The notes under the pieces are model-generated. The model had not been told where the DNA came from. It was given only the letters and a program-made list of their open reading frames with translations, and did no database searches. A stretch of 64,000 nt of DNA from F23-B02 sp963650165 (GTDB lineage Bacteria > Bacillota > Clostridia > Oscillospirales > Oscillospiraceae), in assembly GCA_963650165.1 (NCBI GenBank), contig CAVJKX010000006.1, positions 1 to 64,000 on the forward strand, in the 5' to 3' direction. Within the stretch, counting starts at the first letter, position 1. Each line of letters starts with the position of its first letter. This document shows positions 32,116 through 40,277 of the stretch, one piece after another. The translations under genes and the position numbers were made by a program.

Positions 32116-33432
32116 CTATTCCTTCTCTCCGATAAGATTTCCGTCGTCCGAGACGGCGGTAATGCGTACATTGACTATCTCTCCCTCGCCGCAGCGGCCC
32201 GTGAAGAACACAAGGCCGTCTATATCCGGCGAATCATAGCAGCTCCGGCCGATCCACACGCCGTCCTCGTCATGATCGGTGCATATGACGGGGAGCGTCC
32301 TGCCGACGAGCGAGGCCGCAAAATCATCCATTATCCTTGCCTGAATGTCCATGATCAGATCCGCGCGGCGCTGAGCCTCCTCAAAGGGGACGTGCTCCAT
32401 TTTTGCCGCCGGCGTACCCTCCTCGGGGGAGAAGGGGAAAACTCCGGCACGCTCGATTTTGGCCTCGAGCAGGAAGCTGCACAGCTCCTCGAACTCTGCC
32501 TCGCCCTCGCCGGGCAGACCGGAGATAAGGCTCGTGCGCAGAACAAGGCCGGGGATGCGCCGCCGCAGAGTTTTGAACAGCTCGCGTATATCGTCGCCCG
32601 TGCCGTGCCTGTTCATGGTTTTGAGTATCTTATTGTTTATGTGCTGAATGGGTATGTCCAGATACTTGACTATCTTGGGGTTTGAGGCGATCTCGTCGAT
32701 GAGCTCATCGTCAAACTGATCGGGATAGGTGTAGTGCAGTCTTATCCACTCGACGCCGTCTATTTCGCTTATCCTGCGGCAGAGCTCGGCAAGGCAGCGC
32801 CTGCCGTAAAGATCGGTGCCGTAGCGCGTTATATCCTGCGCGATGACGATGATCTCCTTCACGCCGTGTGCGGCAAGGTCGCGCGCCTCCTCGACGACGT
32901 TTTCGATCTCCCTCGAGCGGTATCTGCCGCGTATGTACGGTATCGCGCAGAAGGTGCAGAAGTTGTCGCAGCCCTCGGCGATGCGCAGATATGCCCACGA
33001 AGGGCCGGTGCTCACGACGCGGGGTATCTCGTCCACGGGAGCACTGTTGTCGGCAAAAATGCTCACGGGCTTTTCCTCAAAGACCGCGTCCACCGCAGGC
33101 ACTATATCGCCGAAGCTTCCGACGCCGAGTATGGCGTCCACCTCCGGCAGCTCTTCCGTCACGGCGGCGCGGTAGCGCTCGGTGAGGCAGCCGGTGACGA
33201 TGATCTTGCCGAGCCTGCCCTCGCTTTTGAGCTTTGCCATTTCGAGTATCGTGTCTATCGCTTCGCTTTTGGCCGCGTCTATAAAGCCGCAGGTGTTTAT
33301 TATCACGGCGTCCGCACCCTCGGGCGAGGGAGCAAGAGCATAGCCTGCTTCGCTGAGCAGATACAGCATCTGCTCGCTGTTGACGAGATTTTTTGCACAG
33401 CCCAGAGAGATCAGGGCAATAGTCCTATCCAT
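32116..33432 (-). CDS. rimO: Ribosomal protein S12 methylthiotransferase
   Basis: A 438-residue radical SAM enzyme that methylthiolates Asp of S12. The N-terminal MTTase domain holds the three cluster Cys in SLGCAKNLVNSE, INTCGFIDAA and VTGCLTERY; the radical SAM cluster is CDNFCTFCAIP; a TRAM domain is at the C-terminus (SLVGRTLPVICTDHDEDG onward). SLGCAKN and CGFI point to RimO rather than MiaB. It directly abuts recX and pgsA. Confidence 0.95.
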   Translation of the reverse strand: MDRTIALISLGCAKNLVNSEQMLYLLSEAGYALAPSPEGADAVIINTCGFIDAAKSEAIDTILEMAKLKSEGRLGKIIVTGCLTERYRAAVTEELPEVDAILGVGSFGDIVPAVDAVFEEKPVSIFADNSAPVDEIPRVVSTGPSWAYLRIAEGCDNFCTFCAIPYIRGRYRSREIENVVEEARDLAAHGVKEIIVIAQDITRYGTDLYGRRCLAELCRRISEIDGVEWIRLHYTYPDQFDDELIDEIASNPKIVKYLDIPIQHINNKILKTMNRHGTGDDIRELFKTLRRRIPGLVLRTSLISGLPGEGEAEFEELCSFLLEAKIERAGVFPFSPEEGTPAAKMEHVPFEEAQRRADLIMDIQARIMDDFAASLVGRTLPVICTDHDEDGVWIGRSCYDSPDIDGLVFFTGRCGEGEIVNVRITAVSDDGNLIGEKE

Positions 33433-34041
33433 TCAGTAATCACCTTGAGTATCAAATTCATTAAGCGCGTGTTTTATCTGGTCCCAGGAGTAGCCGCGCC
33501 GGAACAGCGCGTCCGAGACCTTTTTGACCTGCGCCCTGTCGCCGGGGTCGGAAAGCCTTGAGCGGATAAAGCGCTCGAGATACGCGTCCTGCTCCGGCAT
33601 CTGCTCCATGGCAGCGTCCCACATTTCGCGCGGGATGCCATGCCGTCTGAGCTCCTGCCTTATGCGCGAGGCGCCGTAGCCCTTGGCTGCATAGTGGCGC
33701 ACCACGCTTCCGGCGTACTCGGCGTCGTTTATAAGACCCATGCGGCACAGCCACTCGGCGCATTCCTCGGCGTTTTCCGGAGCTTCGCCCTTCTCGATGA
33801 GCTTTTTCCGGAGCTCCTCGCGCGAGACGGGTCGGGCGTTTAATATCCTGAGCGCCCGCGCCTTTGCCATTGCAAGGCCCGAGGCCGACACAAGCTCAGC
33901 GTATGAGCTGTCGTCAAGCTCCATGCCCGTATGGATAAAGCGCTCGGTTATTATGCCGAGGGTCGTTCTGAGCTCCGTGCCGTCGGAGAAAACGAGCGTG
34001 AAGCGCTCGGGCGAGGTCTGCTTTATCTCACGCAGAGTCAC
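33433..34041 (-). CDS. recX: RecX-family regulatory protein
   Basis: A 202-residue modulator of RecA filaments. Three-helix RecX repeats are visible: ALRILNARPVSREELRKKL, MGLINDAEYAGSVVRHYAAKGYGASRIRQEL and the C-terminal DALFRRGYSWDQIKHAL. The start is GTG at 34041, five bases after the recA stop. The N-terminal 55 residues form a beta-rich extension seen in Firmicutes RecX. Position behind recA supports the call. Confidence 0.92.
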   Translation of the reverse strand: MTLREIKQTSPERFTLVFSDGTELRTTLGIITERFIHTGMELDDSSYAELVSASGLAMAKARALRILNARPVSREELRKKLIEKGEAPENAEECAEWLCRMGLINDAEYAGSVVRHYAAKGYGASRIRQELRRHGIPREMWDAAMEQMPEQDAYLERFIRSRLSDPGDRAQVKKVSDALFRRGYSWDQIKHALNEFDTQGDY

Positions 34042-34046
34042 GTTCG

Positions 34047-35147
34047 TCAGCCTTCAAAATCGTCGGCGGAAACATCCACCGCGCGGCCTGCCGCCTGAGC
34101 GGCCTTGCGGGCCTGCGGGCTCATGAGCTTGTACGCATTGTCGCGTATCTGCTGCTCGATATTCGCGCTTATCTCGGGGTTCTGCAGCAGGTATTCCTTG
34201 ACCGCGTCTCTGCCCTGGATGCGCTGCTCGCCGACGGTGAACCAGGCACCGGCCTTGTCGATGATCTCAAGCTTTACGCCGAGATCGACGATCTCGCCGA
34301 CCTTGGATATGCCCTCGCCGTACATGATGTCGAACTCCGCCTCCTTGAACGGGGGAGCGCACTTGTTCTTTATGACCTTTGCCCTTGTGCGGTTGCCGAT
34401 CATCTCGCCGCCGACCTTCAGGGTCTCTATCCTGCGCACGTCGATGCGCACGGAGGCGTAGTATTTGAGCGCAAGACCGCCGGGCGTGGTCTCGGGGTTG
34501 CCGTACATTACGCCGATCTTCTGGCGCAGCTGGTTTATGAATATGACGGTGCAGCCGTTTTTCGAGATGCAGCCGGCCAGACGGCGCATGGCCTGTGACA
34601 TGAGGCGCGCCAGAGCACCGACGACGGAGTCGCCCATTTCGCCCTCAAGCTCTATGCGGGGGATGAGCGCCGCGACGGAGTCAACGACGACGACGTCCAC
34701 CGCGCTCGAGCGCACGAGGCTCTCGGTTATATCCAGCGCCTGCTCGCCGGTGTCGGGCTGGGAAATAAGCAGACTGTCGATATCGACGCCGAGGGCGCGG
34801 GCGTAAGCCGGCTCGAGGGCGTGCTCGACGTCTATGTATGCGGCCTCGCCGCCTGCCTTCTGCGCCGCCGCAACGACGTGCAGCGCAAGCGTTGTTTTAC
34901 CCGATGCCTCGGGACCGTAGATCTCGATTATCCTGCCCTTGGGAACGCCGCCGATGCCGAGCGCAAGGTCCAGCGACAGCGAGCCGGTGGACAGTGCCTC
35001 GACGTTTACGGGGATATCGTCGCCGAGGCGCATGATGGCGCCCTTGCCGTAGTTTTTCTCTATCTGCGCGATGCAGGTCTCAAGAGCTTTTTTCTTATCG
35101 CTTGCCTGAGCGTGAGTGGAGATGGGAGCTTTCTTTTTTTCAGCCAT
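34047..35147 (-). CDS. recA: Recombinase RecA
   Basis: A 366-residue DNA recombinase. Walker A is GPEASGKTT, Walker B VVVDSVAAL, and loop motifs include LMSQAMRRLAGCISKNGCTV and NQLRQKIGVMYGNPETTPGG. The N-terminal oligomerisation motif IEKNYGKGAIMRLGDD is present. No SOS-box was recognised immediately upstream, where the gene is read from the prmC side after 20 nt. AGGTAAAAGA precedes the start. Confidence 0.98.
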   Translation of the reverse strand: MAEKKKAPISTHAQASDKKKALETCIAQIEKNYGKGAIMRLGDDIPVNVEALSTGSLSLDLALGIGGVPKGRIIEIYGPEASGKTTLALHVVAAAQKAGGEAAYIDVEHALEPAYARALGVDIDSLLISQPDTGEQALDITESLVRSSAVDVVVVDSVAALIPRIELEGEMGDSVVGALARLMSQAMRRLAGCISKNGCTVIFINQLRQKIGVMYGNPETTPGGLALKYYASVRIDVRRIETLKVGGEMIGNRTRAKVIKNKCAPPFKEAEFDIMYGEGISKVGEIVDLGVKLEIIDKAGAWFTVGEQRIQGRDAVKEYLLQNPEISANIEQQIRDNAYKLMSPQARKAAQAAGRAVDVSADDFEG

Positions 35148-35167
35148 TTCTTTTACCTCTGCTTATA

Positions 35168-36037
35168 TCAGAATTCGTTTTTCCATTTTCCGATGACGAC
35201 GCGCTCAAAGCCGAGAGTGTCGTTGCGGCTCTCGACCGAGACGAAGCCTGCCTTTAAGAGCATGCGCTTTACCTCCCCGGCCTGTCCCTCGCCGACCTCG
35301 AACATCATAAGGCCGTTCGGGCGGAGCGTCACCGTCCAGTATTTTATTATCGCCCGGTAGAAATCGAGCCCGTCCTCGCCGCCGTCGAGCGCCGTCATGG
35401 GCTCGTAATCGCGCACCGAGCAGTCGAGCTCAATGAGCTCGAACGAGGGGATGTACGGCGGGTTTGAAACTATGACGTCAAAGCTTCCGATGCTCATGGG
35501 CGGCCATGTGGTCGCGTCCGCATTCATGGGGATTATCCTTGACGTGAGCTTATTGTCCTTTATATTCGTCCTGCATACCTCAAGCGCCGAGGGACTTATG
35601 TCCGCCGCAACGACGCGTGCCGCGGGCAGCTCGCTGGATATCGCGCAGGCTATGCAGCCGCTTCCGCAGCACAGGTCGAGCACGCGGCCCTTCATTCCCA
35701 TGCCCTTTATCGCGTCTATCGCCGCATCGACGAGTATCTCCGTATCCATGCGGGGGATGAGCACATCGGGCGTCACTGTCATCGGGAGCCCGTAGAACTC
35801 CCACGAGCCGGAGATGTATGCAAGCGGTTCGCCCTGAAGCCTGCGGCGGATCATGCTTTCCGCCTTTTCCTCGATCTCCGTCGAGGTGTACAGATACATG
35901 TCGCGCATGAGCTGCTCCGTGGTTTTGCCGGCAGCCGCGGCAAGAAGTATTCTGGCCTCAAGGCTGAAGGCCTCGACACCGTTGTCTCTCAGAGCATTTC
36001 TGACCGAGAAGTAGATATCATTATATGTTTTCGGCAT
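35168..36037 (-). CDS. prmC: Peptide chain release factor N5-glutamine methyltransferase
   Basis: A 289-residue HemK/PrmC enzyme that methylates the GGQ glutamine of release factors. The catalytic NPPY motif is in VIVSNPPYIPSFEL, SAM motif I is VLDLCCGSGCIACAI, and the N-terminal helical domain contains ARILLAAAAGKTTEQLM. It follows yqhQ after 16 nt, a common clostridial pairing, and precedes recA. Confidence 0.95.
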   Translation of the reverse strand: MPKTYNDIYFSVRNALRDNGVEAFSLEARILLAAAAGKTTEQLMRDMYLYTSTEIEEKAESMIRRRLQGEPLAYISGSWEFYGLPMTVTPDVLIPRMDTEILVDAAIDAIKGMGMKGRVLDLCCGSGCIACAISSELPAARVVAADISPSALEVCRTNIKDNKLTSRIIPMNADATTWPPMSIGSFDVIVSNPPYIPSFELIELDCSVRDYEPMTALDGGEDGLDFYRAIIKYWTVTLRPNGLMMFEVGEGQAGEVKRMLLKAGFVSVESRNDTLGFERVVIGKWKNEF

Positions 36038-36053
36038 TTTCCAAGATCCTTAT

Positions 36054-37007
36054 TTACCAGGCGTCGCTGCCCTTTTCTTCGGGAATGACGAGCTCGAGCG
36101 CACGGATGGCACATTCAATCATATCGTCGTCCGGCTCGTTCGTCGTTATGCGCTGGAACTGCTTTCCCGGCCATGACAGCACGGCAGAGCACAGATTGTC
36201 GTGCCTGCCGACCCAGCGGTTGAGCTCATAGCTCACGCCGACTATGAGCGGCAGCATGAGGAACTTGAGCCCCATGCGCAGCAGTGTGTCGGAAACGTGG
36301 ATGAACGAGCCCGCGATTATGCTGATTATGATAACGACGAAAATGAAGCTCGTTCCGCACCTCGGGTGCAGCCTCGGCTGCGGACGCACGTTCTCGACCG
36401 TCAGCGGCAGACCCTTTTCGTAGCAGAAGATGGTCTTATGCTCCGCGCCGTGATAAGAAAACAGGCGCTTCATATCCTTCATCTTCGAGCACAGTATCAG
36501 ATATACGAAGAAGATGACGAGCTTGAGTATGCCCTCGAGCAGCGTTCTCAGGTAAAAATCCGCCTTGACGGCCGGAAACAGGCCGACGATGAAGGTCGGA
36601 AGGAATAAAAACAGAAACAGCGACAGTGCGATGCCGAGCACTACGGCAACGCCGATTATGAGCTTCTGCGCCGTTTCATCCGAAAAATGCTTCTCTATCC
36701 AAAGGTCTATTTTGTCCGGCTCCTCCTGCATGTCCTCGGGGAGCTGCTCTGCCGAGTATGACAGCGCCTTCACGCCGTTTACCATCGACGAGATGAACGC
36801 TGCGACGCCGCGCACGAGCGGCCAGCCGAGCACCGGGGATATCTCCTTCAGGGGCTTTACATCCTCGACCTTTTCGACCATTTTGCCCGAGCCGCGGCAC
36901 ACTATCGCGCGCTTTTCCGGCCCGAGCATCATTATGCCCTCGATAAGCGCCTGACCGCCGATGGAGGTCTTGAATTTTACCGAAGACTCTGATTTGTTAT
37001 CTGACAT
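36054..37007 (-). CDS. yqhQ: DUF1385 membrane protein (YqhQ-like)
   Basis: A 317-residue membrane protein of the YqhQ family. The conserved start GGQALIEGIMMLGPEK and the metal-like motif SYHGAEHKTIFCYE followed by HPRCGTSFIF identify it. Four or so helices are seen (115-150, 170-190, 225-262). The role is not well defined; members are common beside prmC in Firmicutes. It lies between the kinase and prmC in the operon. Confidence 0.9.
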   Translation of the reverse strand: MSDNKSESSVKFKTSIGGQALIEGIMMLGPEKRAIVCRGSGKMVEKVEDVKPLKEISPVLGWPLVRGVAAFISSMVNGVKALSYSAEQLPEDMQEEPDKIDLWIEKHFSDETAQKLIIGVAVVLGIALSLFLFLFLPTFIVGLFPAVKADFYLRTLLEGILKLVIFFVYLILCSKMKDMKRLFSYHGAEHKTIFCYEKGLPLTVENVRPQPRLHPRCGTSFIFVVIIISIIAGSFIHVSDTLLRMGLKFLMLPLIVGVSYELNRWVGRHDNLCSAVLSWPGKQFQRITTNEPDDDMIECAIRALELVIPEEKGSDAW

Positions 37008-37016
37008 TTATCTACC

Positions 37017-38012
37017 TCAATTTTCCGACAGGGGCAGGCTTATTGCGGCGATGCAGCCGCCGCCCTCTGCGTTTGCTATATCCAGGCTTCCGCCGTGACG
37101 GGTGATTATCTCGTCGCACACGGCAAGCCCTATGCCGCTGCCGCGGTTTTTGCTGCTGCCCTTATAGAATCTGTTTTTTACAAACGGAAGCTCCGCCGAA
37201 GGGATGCCTCTGCCGTAGTCGCGTATGCGTATGACGACATTTTCTTTTTCAAGCGACAGCGTTATGTCAACCTTTCCACCGTCGCCGCCGTGCTTTGCGG
37301 CATTGTCCAGAAGGTTGAGAAACACCTGCTTTAAGCGCTCGGGATCTCCGGATATGAGCGGAATGTCATACTCCGGCGGCGTGTAATTGACCTCGATGCC
37401 CGCCTCGCTCATGAGCTTGCCGTAGGTGAACAGCGAGTCCTCGAGCTCGGCGGCGATATCGACAAGCTCCATGCGCAGGTTGAACCTGCCGTCCTGTATG
37501 CGCGTAAACTCCAGAAGATCGGCCACCATGCCGGTCAGCCTTTCGGCCTCCTTGGAGATTATCCTGACGCCGCGCAGCGACTCGTCCTTTATCGCCGGAT
37601 CGTACTGCAGCGTTTCGCTCCAGCCGAGTATGGCCGTGAGCGGCGTGCGCAGCTCGTGCGATATCTGCGATATAAACTCCGCCGTCGCCTTGTCAGAGCG
37701 TGCGATCTTCTCGGACATGAGGTTTATATCATCGGTGAGCCTGCCGATCTCGTTGCTGCCGACCGACGGCACCTGAGCGCCGTAGCTCCCGTCGGCAATG
37801 TGCTTTGCCGATTCGCTCAGATCCTCGATCGGCTTTGATATGTAGTGATCGAACCATATGTTCACCAGAATGATATATGCCGCGATCACGACCGCGATGA
37901 CGATTGCGGGAACGATCAGCTTATTTGCGGCAAAGGCAATAAGGCATGCGATAAGGATGACCGCCGCAACGCTCGAGGCGAAGAGCTGCCATTTAAGATC
38001 TTTGAAAAACAT
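37017..38012 (-). CDS. Sensor histidine kinase (HAMP-HisKA-HATPase)
   Basis: A 331-residue kinase with two N-terminal helices (about 8-28 and 33-53) and almost no extracytoplasmic loop, then HAMP, then HisKA with H-box FISQISHELRTPL, and an ATPase domain with NLLDNAAKHG, DYGRGIP and GSGIGLAVC. The absence of a sensor loop suggests intramembrane or cytoplasmic sensing. It follows the cognate OmpR-type regulator by 27 nt and is probably its partner. Confidence 0.93.
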   Translation of the reverse strand: MFFKDLKWQLFASSVAAVILIACLIAFAANKLIVPAIVIAVVIAAYIILVNIWFDHYISKPIEDLSESAKHIADGSYGAQVPSVGSNEIGRLTDDINLMSEKIARSDKATAEFISQISHELRTPLTAILGWSETLQYDPAIKDESLRGVRIISKEAERLTGMVADLLEFTRIQDGRFNLRMELVDIAAELEDSLFTYGKLMSEAGIEVNYTPPEYDIPLISGDPERLKQVFLNLLDNAAKHGGDGGKVDITLSLEKENVVIRIRDYGRGIPSAELPFVKNRFYKGSSKNRGSGIGLAVCDEIITRHGGSLDIANAEGGGCIAAISLPLSEN

Positions 38013-38039
38013 TGGACACTTCCCGGGAAAAAATAAACG

Positions 38040-38729
38040 TTAATAGCCCCACTTGTAGCCGAAGCCCCAGACCGTCGTGAGGAATTCCGGCTCCGTGGGA
38101 TCGGCCTCGATCTTCAGGCGCAGGCGGCGGATATTGACGTCCACCGTTTTGAGCTCGCCGGAAAAGTCATCGCCCCAAACTGCCTTGAGTATATCCTCGC
38201 GCGACATCGCCTTGCCGGGGTTTTCCATGAAAAGCTTCATCAGCAGGTATTCTATCTGCGTCAGCTTCAGGCGCTTGCAGTCCTTTTCAAGGGTGCGGTT
38301 GCGGGTGTTCAGCAAAAACGGACCGCTCGATATCTCATAGCTGGGCTTATCGCCAGCGTCGTTTCCGAGGCGGCGCACAAGCGCGTCAACGCGCGCGGTG
38401 AGCTCGGCGGGGGAGAAGGGCTTTGTTACATAATCGTCTGCGCCGGTCATGAGGCCCGTGACCTTGTCGATCTCCTGGCTCTTTGCCGTCAGCATGATGA
38501 TGCCGATCTTCGAGCCCGATGCGCGTATGCGGCGGCATACCTCGAAGCCGTCGATATCCGGGAGCATAACGTCCAGGAGCGCGAGGCAGACATCGGGATT
38601 TTTCTCGAGCAGAGCCAGAGCGGCCGTGCCGTTTTCGGCCTCGATGGGCTCATATCCGTTGCGGCGGAGGTTGATGACCACAAAACTGCGGATATTCGGT
38701 TCGTCTTCAAGTACGAGTATCTTTTTCAT
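38040..38729 (-). CDS. OmpR/PhoB-family response regulator
   Basis: A 229-residue regulator. The receiver has acidic pocket LEDEP, phospho-acceptor Asp in ALLDVMLPDIDGF and Lys in YVTKPF. The C-terminal winged helix has TQIEYLLMKLFMENPGKAMSR and VDVNIRRLRLKIE with the TVWGFGYKW end. It is first in the long reverse operon with the kinase. An inverted repeat ATTGAAA (38757-38763)/TTTCAAT (38780-38786) upstream may be its own operator. Confidence 0.94.
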   Translation of the reverse strand: MKKILVLEDEPNIRSFVVINLRRNGYEPIEAENGTAALALLEKNPDVCLALLDVMLPDIDGFEVCRRIRASGSKIGIIMLTAKSQEIDKVTGLMTGADDYVTKPFSPAELTARVDALVRRLGNDAGDKPSYEISSGPFLLNTRNRTLEKDCKRLKLTQIEYLLMKLFMENPGKAMSREDILKAVWGDDFSGELKTVDVNIRRLRLKIEADPTEPEFLTTVWGFGYKWGY

Positions 38730-38756
38730 GGTTTGACCTCTTTCTTATAATTTTAC

Positions 38757-38786
38757 ATTGAAATATTGTAACATATAATTTTCAAT
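38757..38786. promoter_or_regulatory. Inverted repeat upstream of the two-component operon
   Basis: ATTGAAA (38757-38763) and TTTCAAT (38780-38786) are separated by 16 bases, 28 bases upstream of the regulator start; candidate regulator binding site. Confidence 0.4.
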
Positions 38787-38859
38787 TATGGTAGAGGTAA
38801 AAACAAAAAAATTGTAATCCAAGAACAAAAAATTACACAAATATTATAAGGCACCGGAC

Positions 38860-38888
38860 TTGAATAATGCTCTTTTATAGGTTATAAT
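38860..38888 (+). promoter_or_regulatory. Promoter of tRNA-Leu
   Basis: TTGAAT (38860-38865), 17-base spacer, TATAAT (38883-38888), 17 bases before the tRNA 5' end. Confidence 0.8.
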
Positions 38889-38904
38889 ACTTTCGTTTCC
38901 GCAT

Positions 38905-38990
38905 GCCGGTGTGATGGAATGGTAGACGTAGCGGATTCAAAATCCGCCGGGGGCGACCCCGTGTGGGTTCGAGTCCCACCACCGGCACCA
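38905..38990 (+). tRNA. tRNA-Leu (anticodon CAA)
   Basis: Class II tRNA of 86 bases with encoded CCA. Acceptor GCCGGTG pairs with CACCGGC; anticodon stem GCGGA/TCCGC holds loop TTCAAAA, giving CAA; a long variable arm CGGGGGCGACCCCG and T-arm GTGGGTTCGAGTCCCAC follow. It reads UUG codons. Confidence 0.97.
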
Positions 38991-39329
38991 AAAAACCAAG
39001 GCCTCCCGCAGGGGGGCCTTGGATTTTTGCATATCGGAGCGAGAGGACTCGAACCCGAGGGCGCTTGGAAACATGCCGGCGGCATGTTTCAACCCGAGGT
39101 GGCCTGCGCCGCAGCGCAGGTCGAGTCCCACCACCGGCACCAAAAAACCAAGGCTTCCCGCATGGGGAGCCTTGGTTTTTTGCATATCGGAGTGAGAGGA
39201 CTCGAACCCGAGAGCGCTTGGAAACATGCCGGCGGCATGTTTCAACCCGAGGTGGCCTGCGCCGCAGCGCAGGTCGAGTCCCACCACCGGCACCAAAAAA
39301 CCAAGGCTTCCGCAGGGTGGGAGCCTTGG
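38969..39329 (+). repeat. Tandem array of tRNA-Leu 3' end plus terminator (unit 152-153 bp)
   Basis: The 22 bases TCGAGTCCCACC-ACCGGCACCA, the 3' part of the tRNA, occur at 38969, 39121 and 39274. Each copy is followed by a terminator of the same design (CCAAGG...CCTTGG then T's). Between copies is a near-identical spacer containing GGACTCGA, a GAAACATGCC/GGCATGTTTC hairpin and a CCTGCGC/GCGCAGG hairpin. GGACTCGA and the next TCGAGTCC could close the whole into a three-way junction. The downstream tRNA ends lack the 5' half, so they are not functional tRNAs. Confidence 0.9.
38996..39028 (+). terminator. tRNA-Leu terminator, first of three
   Basis: CCAAGGCCTCCC and GGGGGGCCTTGG pair with a GCA loop, then ATTTTT. 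Related hairpins are at 39148-39175 and 39301-39329, the last also facing the por operon end. Confidence 0.9.
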
Positions 39330-39362
39330 TTTTTTGCATATTCGGGGGATGACGCAAGGGTA

Positions 39363-40265
39363 TTACTCGGCGGCGAGGCGGGTCAGAAGCGCCCAGCGCT
39401 CATCGACCATGCGCTGTATGGCCTCGATCTCACAGGGTGTGAGCTTACTGAACTTGCCGATGCCGCGGATAAACTCTTCGACCGTTATAGGCGAGGGATT
39501 GCGGCTGAGGGTAAACCTGCCGTCTGCACGCTCCCAGAGCGGGAACATGTTTGATGCCACGGCCTTTCTGGCGACCTCTATAGACATGCTCGGCGCAAAC
39601 TTCCAGCCGGTCGGGCAGGGCGAGAACACATGCAGGTACGCAAAGCCGCGCTTACTCGCGTCCAGACCCTTCCGGATCTTTGCAACGAGGTCGGCCATGT
39701 TCGACGGGCTTGCCGTGGCGCAGTATTCAATGTTGTGCATCGCCATGATCAGCGGCAGGTATTTCTGCTGATGCTCCTTGCCGTTGACGGCGGAGCCTGC
39801 GGGCGTCGTTGAGGTGCTCGAGCCGAGCGAGGTGGTGGAGCTGCGCTGATAGCCGGTGTTCATGTAGCCCTCGTTGTCGTAGCAGATATAGAGCATTTTC
39901 GTGCCGCGCTCTGCGGCACCGGAAAGACTCTGAAAGCCGCAGTCGGCCGTTGCGCCGTCGCCGGCAACGGCCACGATGTTGACGTCGGTGCGGCCGCGGC
40001 GCTGATACATTTCGCTTACGCCCGACATGAACGATGCGGTGTTGTCCAGCAGCGTGATGTGTATGGGAGCGGTGCAGCCGTTGGAAAAGTTCCAGCCGTC
40101 CACGCCCGCACCGGCCATGCAGCCGGGAGGCACGGCAAAGACGCTGTTCGCTCCCGCGATCTGCATCACGCGGCGCAGGATAAGCTCGCCGCCGCAGCCC
40201 TGACAGGCAGATGAGCCGGGGGTCATAACGTTTTGGCTCTGCTTTAAAACATCAATATAACTCAT
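39363..40265 (-). CDS. porB: Pyruvate:ferredoxin oxidoreductase, beta (TPP) subunit
   Basis: A 300-residue subunit binding thiamine diphosphate and an iron-sulfur cluster. ACQGCGGELI carries cluster Cys, VAGDGATADCGFQSLSGAAER is the TPP-Mg motif, and FSPCPTGWKF supplies another Cys and the PTGW typical of pyruvate enzymes. It is last of porC-D-A-B, the reverse-strand order, 12 nt after porA. The complex converts pyruvate and CoA to acetyl-CoA, CO2 and reduced ferredoxin. Confidence 0.93.
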   Translation of the reverse strand: MSYIDVLKQSQNVMTPGSSACQGCGGELILRRVMQIAGANSVFAVPPGCMAGAGVDGWNFSNGCTAPIHITLLDNTASFMSGVSEMYQRRGRTDVNIVAVAGDGATADCGFQSLSGAAERGTKMLYICYDNEGYMNTGYQRSSTTSLGSSTSTTPAGSAVNGKEHQQKYLPLIMAMHNIEYCATASPSNMADLVAKIRKGLDASKRGFAYLHVFSPCPTGWKFAPSMSIEVARKAVASNMFPLWERADGRFTLSRNPSPITVEEFIRGIGKFSKLTPCEIEAIQRMVDERWALLTRLAAE

Positions 40266-40277
40266 CTTTATCCCTCC

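Noticed and set aside
38969..39329. Possible CRISPR array because of regular spacing
   Set aside because: Only three units of 152-153 bp, whole unit conserved including the spacers, made of tRNA end plus terminator; no cas genes.
38875..39357. Open frames on both strands through the tRNA-Leu region, with repeats such as KPWFFGAGGGTRP
   Set aside because: They are translations of the tRNA and its tandem 3'-end/terminator repeats. The repetition follows DNA structure, with no ribosome sites, so I do not call proteins.
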